Shown here in pieces: positions 11,994 through 19,638 of a DNA stretch of 20,594 bases (positions within the stretch are counted from its first letter, which is position 1; each line of letters begins with the position of its first letter). The translations under genes and the position numbers were made by a program. Source of the DNA: a virus; the IMG/VR virus record IMGVR_UViG_3300045120_000573, positions 1-20,594 of that record, one strand, 5' to 3'. The notes beneath the pieces were generated by a model. The model did no database searches, was not told the DNA's origin, and saw only the letters and a program-made list of their open reading frames with translations.

Positions 11994-13202
11994 GTGGCCG
12001 TTACCGCCATTCAAGAGTTGCAGGCCGACTATGCGGCGAAGATCGCCGAACTCGACGGCTACTCGAACGCCATCGTCGCCGACGCCCAGGCGAACGGCCG
12101 CGACCTGGACCCGAACGAGTACGAGTCGATTCAACGCAACACGGCGAGGATCACCGAACTCACCGAGAAGCTGAAGCCCCTCGCCGACGCCGGCCGCCAG
12201 TCGTCCGAGTCGCTCGCCTACTCGCGTGCGATCCAGGAGCAGATCACCGCCTCGAAGCGCAAGGACGTGGCGACGATCGAGTACCGCTCGGTCGGCGCCT
12301 ACCTGTGCGACTGGTCCCTCGCCGGGTGGGGCGACGGCCAGGCCCGCGAACGCATGAACCTGTACACGAGGGCCGCCGCCCATCAGACGACACCGGACAA
12401 CCTGGGCGTCATCCCGGAGCCGATCGTCGGCCCGCTCATCAATTTCGTCGACCAGTCCCGCCCCATCGTCAACAGCCTGGGACCGCAGGCCGTGCCGTCG
12501 GGACGGTTCAACCTGCCCCGCGTCACGCAGCACACGAACGTCGCCAAGCAGACCGCAGAAAAGGCCGAGCTTGTCTCGCAGAAGATGCTGATCGAACGGG
12601 TCGCCGTGGCGATGGACACCTACGGCGGCTACGTCAACATCTCCCGCCAGGACATCGACTGGTCGGTGCCGTCGATGATGGACGTCATCGTCAACGACCT
12701 GGCCGCCTACTACGCCCGGGTCACCGAGACGGCGGCCGGCACGATCATCAAGGCCGGCTCGACGGCGCAGACCCCGGTGATCACCGCCTCCTCGACGGCG
12801 GCCGAAGTCACCGCGGCGATCTGGAAGGCCGTCGCCACGATCTACACGAACACGGCCGGCGCAGGCGGGCTGCTCCTCGCCGCGTCGCCGGACATGATGG
12901 TCGCACTCGGCCAGCTGTTCGCCCCGGTCAACCCGACGAACTCGCAGTCGTCCGGTTTCTCGGCCGGTGACCTGGCGTCCGGGGTGATGGGCACGATCGC
13001 CGGTGTGCCGGCCGTCATGTCGTACGGCCTGGCCGCCGGCACCGTCCTGTTGATCAACACGGCGTCGGCCCGCGTGTTCGAGCAGCGCATCGGCACCCTG
13101 CAAGTCACCGAACCCAGCGTGATCGGTGTGCAGGTCGCCTACGCCGGCTACTTCCAGGCCGCCGTCACGACCGCGACCGGCGTCATCAAGCTGACCGCCT
13201 GA
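11994..13202 (+). CDS. Major capsid protein (HK97 fold)
   Basis: The product is 402 residues. Residues about 1-95 are a coiled-coil-rich delta/scaffold-like domain (AIQELQADYAAKIAELDGY, then ITELTEKLKPLADAGRQ), which the upstream protease probably removes. The mature part carries HK97-type capsid blocks: GVIPEPIVGPLINFVDQSRP, then PSGRFNLPRVTQ, VNISRQDIDWSVPSMMDVI, GGLLLAASPDMMVALGQL and the C-terminal VTEPSVIGVQVAYAGYFQAA. The start follows from AGGAG and agreement with the coiled-coil domain. No covalent cross-link residues can be assigned without alignment. Confidence 0.93.
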   Translation: MAVTAIQELQADYAAKIAELDGYSNAIVADAQANGRDLDPNEYESIQRNTARITELTEKLKPLADAGRQSSESLAYSRAIQEQITASKRKDVATIEYRSVGAYLCDWSLAGWGDGQARERMNLYTRAAAHQTTPDNLGVIPEPIVGPLINFVDQSRPIVNSLGPQAVPSGRFNLPRVTQHTNVAKQTAEKAELVSQKMLIERVAVAMDTYGGYVNISRQDIDWSVPSMMDVIVNDLAAYYARVTETAAGTIIKAGSTAQTPVITASSTAAEVTAAIWKAVATIYTNTAGAGGLLLAASPDMMVALGQLFAPVNPTNSQSSGFSAGDLASGVMGTIAGVPAVMSYGLAAGTVLLINTASARVFEQRIGTLQVTEPSVIGVQVAYAGYFQAAVTTATGVIKLTA

Positions 13203-13606
13203 TGGCCGCCGAAACCGTCACCGACCCGGACGACTGCCCGCCCGAGGAGGACCCGACACCGACACCGACCGGCGAACCGGGCGAACCGACGACCCAGGAC
13301 GCCGGCGGCACCCTGTGGGACTCACCGAACCAGCAGGTCGTACGCGCCGACCACAGTGGGCCGGGCATCGCTTCGGTGAACGCGGCGACCGGCGCCAGCG
13401 CCGGCGTCCCCGGCGCCTGGACGCCGGGCGGCTCGGTCGCCCCGGCATCCGTCGCCAACCTGCAGGCCGGCAACCCGCGCACGGTGACGGCGTCACCGAC
13501 GACGACGTGGACCGTCGGCCAATACGTGCAGACGACGACGGCCGGTGTGCCCGGGCGCGCCTACTGGCACGCCACGAACGGATGGGTTTCGGGCGCAGCG
13601 CCGTGA
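13202..13606 (+). CDS. Probable head decoration/accessory protein (134 aa)
   Basis: The start overlaps the capsid stop by one base (TGATG). Residues 8-40 are acidic and Pro-rich, a likely flexible arm. Residues about 68-134 form a domain with TVTASPTTTWTVGQYVQ and a C-terminal GRAYWHATNGWVSGAAP. The same pattern (TASP-T-W--GQYV, Trp-rich end, G-AP) recurs at the C-terminus of the tail tube protein, so this is a surface-decoration module. Its position right after the capsid points to the capsid exterior, though a host-binding role is also possible. Confidence 0.7.
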   Translation: MAAETVTDPDDCPPEEDPTPTPTGEPGEPTTQDAGGTLWDSPNQQVVRADHSGPGIASVNAATGASAGVPGAWTPGGSVAPASVANLQAGNPRTVTASPTTTWTVGQYVQTTTAGVPGRAYWHATNGWVSGAAP

Positions 13607-13956
13607 CCGTCGTCGCCCCACCCGATGCCACCGTCTGGTGGGACGTCGCCGACATCGCCGACGCCGCCCGCCAGATCCTGCGGCTGACGGCGGGCGACGT
13701 CGACGCCGAACGCATCGACGAACTCGTACCGGCGCAGGGGCAGCGCCTCAACGCCTACCTGGACCGTACCGTGCCGGCCGCCGCCGACGACCCGGCCCTG
13801 CGGCAGGCCCTGATCGACATGACCGTCGCCGCGTACAAGGCGGCCGCGCCCGCCTCGCCTGATTTGGCGTTCGGTGTCGGCTACCCGCCGGCCGACCCGC
13901 TCACACAGGTGCGCGGCCAGGTCGCCGCCGGCAAACAGCGTTGGGGCGTCGGATGA
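13603..13956 (+). CDS. Head-tail connector/adaptor protein (117 aa)
   Basis: GTG overlapping the previous stop (GTGA). The product is 117 residues and largely helical: DVADIADAARQILRLTAGDV, then ERIDELVPAQGQRLNAYLDR, PALRQALIDMTVAAYKAAA. This pattern of short helices, including a C-terminal Tyr/Lys helix, matches gp6-like adaptor proteins that dock to the portal. It lies between head and tail genes, where the adaptor normally is. A separate stopper protein is not recognised. Confidence 0.7.
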   Translation: MTVVAPPDATVWWDVADIADAARQILRLTAGDVDAERIDELVPAQGQRLNAYLDRTVPAAADDPALRQALIDMTVAAYKAAAPASPDLAFGVGYPPADPLTQVRGQVAAGKQRWGVG

Positions 13957-14426
13957 CCGCCACCGGCGTCGACGTCGTGACCGAGGCGATGGCGCCGGGC
14001 AACACCGTCGGGAACCTGCGTGCCCGCCTGTGGGCGACGTTGACGCCGTGCCTACCGGGCCGTGTGTTCGCCTACGCCCCAGCCCAGGTCGCCGCCTCCG
14101 TCGCCCCGGCGTTGTGGATCGCCGGCCACGACGGCTCGAGGGCGCAGCCGGTGCACGTCGTCACGTTCACGGTGTGGGCCGTCGCCGACGGCGCCAGCCA
14201 CGCCGCCCAGGCGATGCTCGACGAGTTGACGGCCGCCGTCGCCGCCGCCGTCTACGCGCCCGGCCCGTTCAACGTCGACGGCTGGTCATCCGAGACGTTG
14301 GACGTCGACGTCGACGTCGCCGTCCCCGCCGTCCGCTTCGACGTGTCCGGCACCTTGTCGGCAGTCACGTTCTGCCCGCCAATCCCGTATCAGGCGCTAG
14401 TGCCGCCGGAGGTCATCACGCCATGA
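13953..14426 (+). CDS. Tail terminator-like / neck protein (157 aa)
   Basis: ATG overlapping the connector stop (ATGA). The product is 157 residues with alternating beta and helical parts (VGNLRARLWATLTPCLPGRV, PVHVVTFTVWAVADGAS, AAQAMLDELTAAVAAAVYAP, VDVDVAVPAVRFDVSG). The alpha/beta layout and its position just before the tail tube are those of tail terminators (gpU-like) that cap the tail at the head. Homology is too weak for a firm name. Confidence 0.6.
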   Translation: MTATGVDVVTEAMAPGNTVGNLRARLWATLTPCLPGRVFAYAPAQVAASVAPALWIAGHDGSRAQPVHVVTFTVWAVADGASHAAQAMLDELTAAVAAAVYAPGPFNVDGWSSETLDVDVDVAVPAVRFDVSGTLSAVTFCPPIPYQALVPPEVITP

Positions 14427-15166
14427 GTAGCCACGTCTTTCAGATCGAGACCGGCAAGTTCGGTCTGTCATTGGTGGACCCGGCGGCGCCCGGCTACACG
14501 ACCGACTGGCAGGCGCCGGGCGGCAAGGCCGCCGACGCCGCGGTGATCGCCGACTACGCCACCGGCGGCGGCGACTTCACCTGCCAGGTCACGTCCGGTG
14601 CGTTGACGGCGTCGCCGAACACGACCGACGAGACGACGCCGGCGACGTTCTGCGGCCCCGAGGAGACCACGACCCAGGTCGGCGTGACGTCGTACACGAT
14701 CGACACGACGTTCCTGCAGGACCCGGACCTCGTCAACGGCCTGAACAGGTTCCTGTTCGAGCACGACACGCAAGAGGCGTACTTCTATCTCGGTCTCGCC
14801 GACGACGTCCCACCGAAGGTGTGCGGCCGCTGCCGGCTGATCTCCGGCACGATCGGCGGCGACGCCCGCACCAACCTGACCGCCACCCTCAGCCTGCCGT
14901 GCACCCGCAAGCCGGACGTCGCCTTCGGCAACGCCACGTCGTCGGTCGTCATCGAGGGCGGCGCCGGCGCCGGCACCCCGGCCACCACCGCCACCGCCGG
15001 CACACCCGGCAGCTTCAACGGGACGGCGCCGGCGAACCTCGCCGGCATGTCCGGGATCACCGCCAGCCCGGCGACGGCGTGGACGACCGGCCAGTACGTC
15101 GTGCTCGGTGACGCCTCGCACGCCAACTGGGACGGGTCGGCGTGGGACGCCGGCGAGGCGCCGTGA
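14423..15166 (+). CDS. Major tail tube protein with C-terminal decoration domain
   Basis: The product is 247 residues. Residues 1-165 form a beta-rich tube domain (HVFQIETGKFGLSLVDP, FTCQVTSGALTASPNTTD, YTIDTTFLQDPDLVNGL, LFEHDTQEAYFYLGLADD). A Gly/Ala/Thr linker (about 172-195) leads to a domain with ITASPATAWTTGQYVVLGD and ANWDGSAWDAGEAP, as in the 13202 gene. Tail tube proteins with a C-terminal surface domain are known in actinophages; the domain would project from the tail. It lies between the terminator-like gene and tape measure as expected. The stop is followed after four bases by the next GTG. Confidence 0.82.
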   Translation: MSSHVFQIETGKFGLSLVDPAAPGYTTDWQAPGGKAADAAVIADYATGGGDFTCQVTSGALTASPNTTDETTPATFCGPEETTTQVGVTSYTIDTTFLQDPDLVNGLNRFLFEHDTQEAYFYLGLADDVPPKVCGRCRLISGTIGGDARTNLTATLSLPCTRKPDVAFGNATSSVVIEGGAGAGTPATTATAGTPGSFNGTAPANLAGMSGITASPATAWTTGQYVVLGDASHANWDGSAWDAGEAP

Positions 15167-15170
15167 CGGT

Positions 15171-15626
15171 GTGGACTTCACGGTCAAGGCCCAGGGGCCG
15201 ACACTCGGCGAGTTGACGGCGCGCAGCAGCCGGGCGTTGCGGACGGCGAACCGGGCGGCCGGCCGCGAAATCGCCAAGGCCGGCCGCAAGGCGATGGACG
15301 CCGTCCCGAAAGGGCAGGGCCGCCGCTTCTACGGGCGCAGCCTGCGCGTCAAGTACAAGGTCGACTCGTCCCCGACCGGGGCGAAGGTGACGTTCAACCC
15401 GGCCAAAGGCCAGGCCGGCGGCTGGGCGATCGCCGAAGCCGGCGCCTCAGCCCACGTCATCCGCCCGCACAAACGGGCGTTGCGTTTCGGCGGCCGCTAC
15501 GCCGCCGTCGTACACCATCCGGGCACCGGCGGCTCCGGCACCTGGACCAGAGCAACCAAGGCCGTCGCCAAAGCCGTCAAACCCGAACTCGAAGACCTGT
15601 ACGAGGAGGCGTTGTCGGGTGGCTGA
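15171..15626 (+). CDS. HK97-gp10-like head-tail/minor tail protein (151 aa)
   Basis: The product is 151 residues from GTG 15171. It starts with a basic helix (ELTARSSRALRTANRAAG) and then has a block typical of actinophage gp10-like proteins: HVIRPHKRALRFGGRYAAVV, HHPGTGGSGTWTRAT, and a final helix. Such proteins are usually encoded before the tail tube as tail-completion or neck proteins. Here it lies between tube and tape measure, where other siphoviruses keep their frameshifted assembly chaperones. I see no slippery site or -1 partner. Its last eight bases overlap the tape measure gene. Confidence 0.65.
   Translation: MDFTVKAQGPTLGELTARSSRALRTANRAAGREIAKAGRKAMDAVPKGQGRRFYGRSLRVKYKVDSSPTGAKVTFNPAKGQAGGWAIAEAGASAHVIRPHKRALRFGGRYAAVVHHPGTGGSGTWTRATKAVAKAVKPELEDLYEEALSGG
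15604..15609 (+). promoter_or_regulatory. Ribosome binding site of tape measure gene
   Basis: GAGGAGG begins at 15603 and lies nine bases before the GTG at 15619, within the preceding gene. It fixes the start of the longest gene. Confidence 0.7.
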
Positions 15627-18078
15627 CCAGAAACTCAAGTACACCGTCGACGTCGACACCGGCTCCGCGGTCCGGGACCTCGACAAGCTGGGCGACGCCG
15701 GCGAGAAGGCCGGCAAGCAGATCGCCGAAGGATTCGACGACGCCGCATCGAAGTCGAAGCGGGCGATCGACGCCCTCTCGGCCCAGCTGGACAAGGTCGA
15801 GGCCGACGCCAAGGGTGCCGCCGAAGCGGTGTCGGCGATCAAAGCCAACTTGACGATCGACGTCGACGACTCGAAGATCGCCGCCTTCGCCTCCGACATC
15901 CGCAACAAGATGGGTGTCGCCTTCGACGACATCACCGCCGACGCCAAACAGTTCGCCGACGTCCTCGAACGTGGCGTCAATATGGACCGCACCAAGGGCG
16001 AACTCCGCGGCGTCGGCGACGAGTTGGAACACGTCCGCGGCGAGTCGGACCAGTCCCGCAGCGTGTTGGCGAACCTGGCCGGCAACGCCGCCCAGGACCT
16101 GGGCGAACTGGGCGGCGTCGTCGGCACGCTCGGTGTCGGCGTCGGCCAGCTCGCCGAGTACGCCGTCGACGGCAACATCGCCCTGCGCAGCCTGGCCGGT
16201 GTGGCCGGGCCGATGGCGGCGCTGTCGGTGGCGACACTCGCCGTGCAGAACGCGATGCAGAACATGGCGGCGACCAAGGCGTTCAACGCCGACCAGGTCA
16301 AGGGATTCTCCGACGCCGTCAACGAACTGGGCGACTCGTCGCTCGCCCTGCGCAGCGCCCTCGACGGGGCGTTCAACGCCCGCGTCGACGACAACTCGTT
16401 CTTCGGGCAGCTGCTCCAGAAGGAAAAGACCGTCGACCTGGCCGACAACCTGGCCGCCGTCGGCGTGTCCCTCGCCAACATCGACGACATCATCCGCTCG
16501 GGCGCCAGTGATCGGGCGTCGTTCGAGATGCTGCCCGACGTCCAGAACCTGGACAAGGTCCTGCAGGCCGCCGGCCTGTCCGCCAACGATTACAACGCGG
16601 TCATGGACGGCGTCTTCGAGGCCACCAAGAACTGGACGACGGCAACGATCGGCGGCGCCGAAGCAGCCAAGTTCTTCGGCACGTCCCTCGAAGACGTCAA
16701 CAACATCCTCGAACAGCAGCTGATCAGCGAGGACCCGTTCACCAGGTTCAACCAGGGCCTGTTCCAGACCGGCGGCCATCTCGTCGACTTGCAGGCGATC
16801 TGGAACGACGTCGTCAACGACATGCGCGACAGCGACGCCAACTTCGCCTCGACCGCCGGCAACGTCGACGTCCTCGCCGAAGCGATGAACCTGTCGACCG
16901 ACGAGGTCATCCAACTGGCCCGTGAGACGGCGGCGGCGACGACGTTCACGAAGTCGTTCGACTCTGCGACCCGTGACGCCACCGACGCCGTCAAACATGC
17001 CGGTCAAATCGCCGACGGCACCGCCGTGTCGGTCGCCGCCATCGGCCACGTCCTCGACTCCACCGACTGGGGCACCGCCTCGATCGACGCCGCGTCGACG
17101 GCGATGCAAGGGTTCTTCGACACGTTCACCGTCAGCCGTGACGCCGTCGCCGGCGTCAACGAGGCGTTGGATTCGTTGCAAGAGGCGTTCAAGGCGCAGC
17201 AGGACGCCGGCGGCCAGGAGCTGCTGCCCAACCTGTCGACACCGGAGGGTCGGGCCACGCTCGCCGCCCTGGAGCAGTTGGGGACGTCGCTGATCCCCGA
17301 CATCCAGAAGGCGTTCGACGACTCGAACGGGTCGGCCGACAAGTTCAACGAGAAGATGACCGGGATCTATCAGCGAACCCTGAACCAGCTGACGAGCCAG
17401 TTGCACATCTCGGAGGACGCCGCCAAGCAGCTGCTCGCCCAGATCGGCCTGACGCCGGACAACTTCTCCACCCAGTACGAACTGATCGGCGACGAACTCG
17501 CCTTGCAACAGTTGCAACTGTTGCAGGGTGTCATCGAGGGCCTGCCCCGTGACGTCCAGTCGAAGATCACATACCAGATTTCGACCGGCGACTACCAGGG
17601 CGCCGTGCAGACCATCGTCAACTATGGGGCGTCGCATCCGGTCGTGCAGTCGTCGAAGGTCAACACGTCCGGCGCCCAGAGCGACATCGACTACTTCCGC
17701 AACAGGCAGGAATCGGACCCGCTCAACATCACGGTGAAACCGCTGTGGTCGACGCTGTGGTCGGCCGGGCCGCCCGTCGCCTCGACCATATTCACGCGGG
17801 CGGCGCCGGCGCCGTCGGGGCTGGCCGTCACCCCGGCCGCCGCCGTCGAGGCGGCACCGTTCGACGACGACACGCCGGGGCCTTCGACGCCGGTCGCCCC
17901 ATCCAACATTTGGATGCCGACGTCCGCGGCGGCCGCCGTCCCGGTGCGGCCGATGACCGTCAACGTCAACGTGTCGGCCGGTGTCATCGGCAACCGCTTC
18001 GACGTGCAACGCGCCGTGCTGCGCGCCGTACGCCAAGGCACCCGCATCCGCGGCCAGGCCGCGCTGGTGGCGTCGTGA
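15619..18078 (+). CDS. Tail tape measure protein
   Basis: The product is 819 residues, the largest in the window. The N-terminal 150 residues are helical coiled coil (RDLDKLGDAGEKAGKQIAEG, ALSAQLDKVEADAKGAAEAV). Residues about 160-216 are hydrophobic (LGGVVGTLGVGVGQLAEYAV, LAGVAGPMAALSVATLAVQN), as in most siphovirus tape measures, which may insert in the host membrane. A long helical region follows, then an Ala/Pro-rich section and a basic C-terminal helix. At about 1.5 Å per residue, 819 residues would suggest a tail near 120 nm. No lytic transglycosylase or peptidase motif is obvious. The stop overlaps the next start (GTGA). Confidence 0.9.
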   Translation: MADQKLKYTVDVDTGSAVRDLDKLGDAGEKAGKQIAEGFDDAASKSKRAIDALSAQLDKVEADAKGAAEAVSAIKANLTIDVDDSKIAAFASDIRNKMGVAFDDITADAKQFADVLERGVNMDRTKGELRGVGDELEHVRGESDQSRSVLANLAGNAAQDLGELGGVVGTLGVGVGQLAEYAVDGNIALRSLAGVAGPMAALSVATLAVQNAMQNMAATKAFNADQVKGFSDAVNELGDSSLALRSALDGAFNARVDDNSFFGQLLQKEKTVDLADNLAAVGVSLANIDDIIRSGASDRASFEMLPDVQNLDKVLQAAGLSANDYNAVMDGVFEATKNWTTATIGGAEAAKFFGTSLEDVNNILEQQLISEDPFTRFNQGLFQTGGHLVDLQAIWNDVVNDMRDSDANFASTAGNVDVLAEAMNLSTDEVIQLARETAAATTFTKSFDSATRDATDAVKHAGQIADGTAVSVAAIGHVLDSTDWGTASIDAASTAMQGFFDTFTVSRDAVAGVNEALDSLQEAFKAQQDAGGQELLPNLSTPEGRATLAALEQLGTSLIPDIQKAFDDSNGSADKFNEKMTGIYQRTLNQLTSQLHISEDAAKQLLAQIGLTPDNFSTQYELIGDELALQQLQLLQGVIEGLPRDVQSKITYQISTGDYQGAVQTIVNYGASHPVVQSSKVNTSGAQSDIDYFRNRQESDPLNITVKPLWSTLWSAGPPVASTIFTRAAPAPSGLAVTPAAAVEAAPFDDDTPGPSTPVAPSNIWMPTSAAAAVPVRPMTVNVNVSAGVIGNRFDVQRAVLRAVRQGTRIRGQAALVAS

Positions 18079-19625
18079 CCGCCCCGACGATTGCCCGCCT
18101 CGACGGTGTGCGCCCGTTCGTCGAGGTCGGCGTCGGCTCCGGGCAACAGGACGACGGCACATGGGGACAGTGGGACGTCGACCTGTGGGACGACCCGGCC
18201 GGATCGCATTGGGCCGGCGACCAGCCGCTCTGGTTGGACGTCACCTGCCACGTGTTGGACGTCGCCACCGCGGCGGGCCGCGACCGGGCGATCGACAAGT
18301 TCGAGGTCGGCACCGCCACCGTCACCTGTGAGAACGACGACGGATGGGCCGACTATCCGTTGAGCATTGCCGACCTGCTCAACGACGACACGCTGCTGTC
18401 GGTGCGGCCGGGCCGGCCGATCCGCATCGGTGTGCAGGTCGGCGGCGACGCCCCGGTGACGTTGTGGGCCGGCTACATCGACGCCGCCAACCCGACCTAT
18501 GACCCGACGGACGGGGAACGCATGACGTTCGAGTGTGTCGACGCCAAAGGCGACGCCGGCCGCACCGACCTCGCCAAGCTCGCCGCCCCGGCCGGGGCGT
18601 CGGAAACGGTGACGGCGCGCCTCACGAGAATCCTGAACGCCGCCACCTACCCGACCTATCGCCGCCAGTTGGACACGTCCGGGGTTGCCCTGCGCGGTAC
18701 GACGTTGGGCGGCAAGACGGTCGACCTGCTCGACCGGGCGGCGGTGTCGGCGGGCGGCCACGTCTACGGCGACCTGGGCGGCGACCGCCGGGACCCGGCC
18801 GTCACGTTCCGGGGCCGTGACTGGCTCGACTATCCGAAGACCGACCCGTACGACGGCAGCATCGGCAACACCGGCTGGGAAGGCATCCCCGGCCACTGGG
18901 TCGAGGCGTACTTCACCGAGGACCCGGACGACTCGGGCCTGTACGACCCGGCCCCGTACGCCGTCGACGAGGACCCCGACGGGTCCGGCCTGTACCGGAT
19001 CACCGACGCCGGCCTGACGATGATCGAGGACCCGCCCGCCACGTGGCTGTTCATGGTCGTCGTCGCCGGCTCCTGGGTGCCACCCATCTACGGCGACACG
19101 TGCCCCGACTCATGGGAACTCGAATTCGGCCGCGACGACATCACGACCCGCGCCCTGCTCGGCCGGCAGGGCGAGGTCGAACACGTCTACAACGACGCCC
19201 AGGGCCAAGCCTTGTTCGGCGTGGAGACGTACACGGTGCGCGACCTCGAAACCGATGTCGACGCCGACATCGACTGGCTCGGCGAACGCATCCTCGCCGC
19301 CCGCTCCTGGCGGCACATGCCCCGCGTCGCCGCCGTGTCGATCACCGCCAAAGCCGGCCACCCCGAGACGGTCGACACGCTGGTGAGGGCGTCGCCGTAC
19401 GGGCCGGCCCGCTTCGCCGTGAAACACGTAGACGACGGCCGCGGCGTGTTCCACCGGGTGATGCTCGTCGTCGGCGTCGAACATTCGATCACGCCCGACA
19501 TGTGGCAGGCCCGCATCGCACTCGACGACGCCGCCCCGTTCCTGATCGGCGGCGCCCAACCCGCACTGTGGGACCAGGTCGGCGTCGCTGAGTGGGACGC
19601 CGCGACGTGGGCCGACCCGACCTGA
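18075..19625 (+). CDS. Distal tail / baseplate-like minor tail protein (516 aa)
   Basis: The product is 516 residues starting at GTG 18075. The first ~165 residues are beta-rich (RPFVEVGVGSGQQDD, KFEVGTATVTCENDDGWADY, then RPGRPIRIGVQV, FECVDAKGDAG), as in Dit-like and phage minor tail proteins of actinophages. A section with EDPDDSGLY and EDPDGSGLY (about 280-308) forms an internal repeat. The last third resembles the end of such proteins (VEHSITPDMWQARIALDDA, then Trp-rich WDQVGVAEWDAATW). It follows tape measure and precedes the fibre, so it is likely the tail-tip hub to which the fibres attach. Confidence 0.72.
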   Translation: MTAPTIARLDGVRPFVEVGVGSGQQDDGTWGQWDVDLWDDPAGSHWAGDQPLWLDVTCHVLDVATAAGRDRAIDKFEVGTATVTCENDDGWADYPLSIADLLNDDTLLSVRPGRPIRIGVQVGGDAPVTLWAGYIDAANPTYDPTDGERMTFECVDAKGDAGRTDLAKLAAPAGASETVTARLTRILNAATYPTYRRQLDTSGVALRGTTLGGKTVDLLDRAAVSAGGHVYGDLGGDRRDPAVTFRGRDWLDYPKTDPYDGSIGNTGWEGIPGHWVEAYFTEDPDDSGLYDPAPYAVDEDPDGSGLYRITDAGLTMIEDPPATWLFMVVVAGSWVPPIYGDTCPDSWELEFGRDDITTRALLGRQGEVEHVYNDAQGQALFGVETYTVRDLETDVDADIDWLGERILAARSWRHMPRVAAVSITAKAGHPETVDTLVRASPYGPARFAVKHVDDGRGVFHRVMLVVGVEHSITPDMWQARIALDDAAPFLIGGAQPALWDQVGVAEWDAATWADPT

Positions 19626-19638
19626 ACGGAGACTTGCT

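Noticed and set aside
15560-15630. Programmed -1 frameshift before the tape measure
   Set aside because: No convincing slippery heptamer with an open -1 partner; the eight-base overlap with GTG and a strong ribosome binding site explains the arrangement.
15577-18162. 861-codon minus-strand open frame opposite the tape measure
   Set aside because: High GC leaves antisense frames open. The Arg/Asp/Val-rich product has no motif, while the plus strand has a clear tape measure protein with a ribosome binding site.
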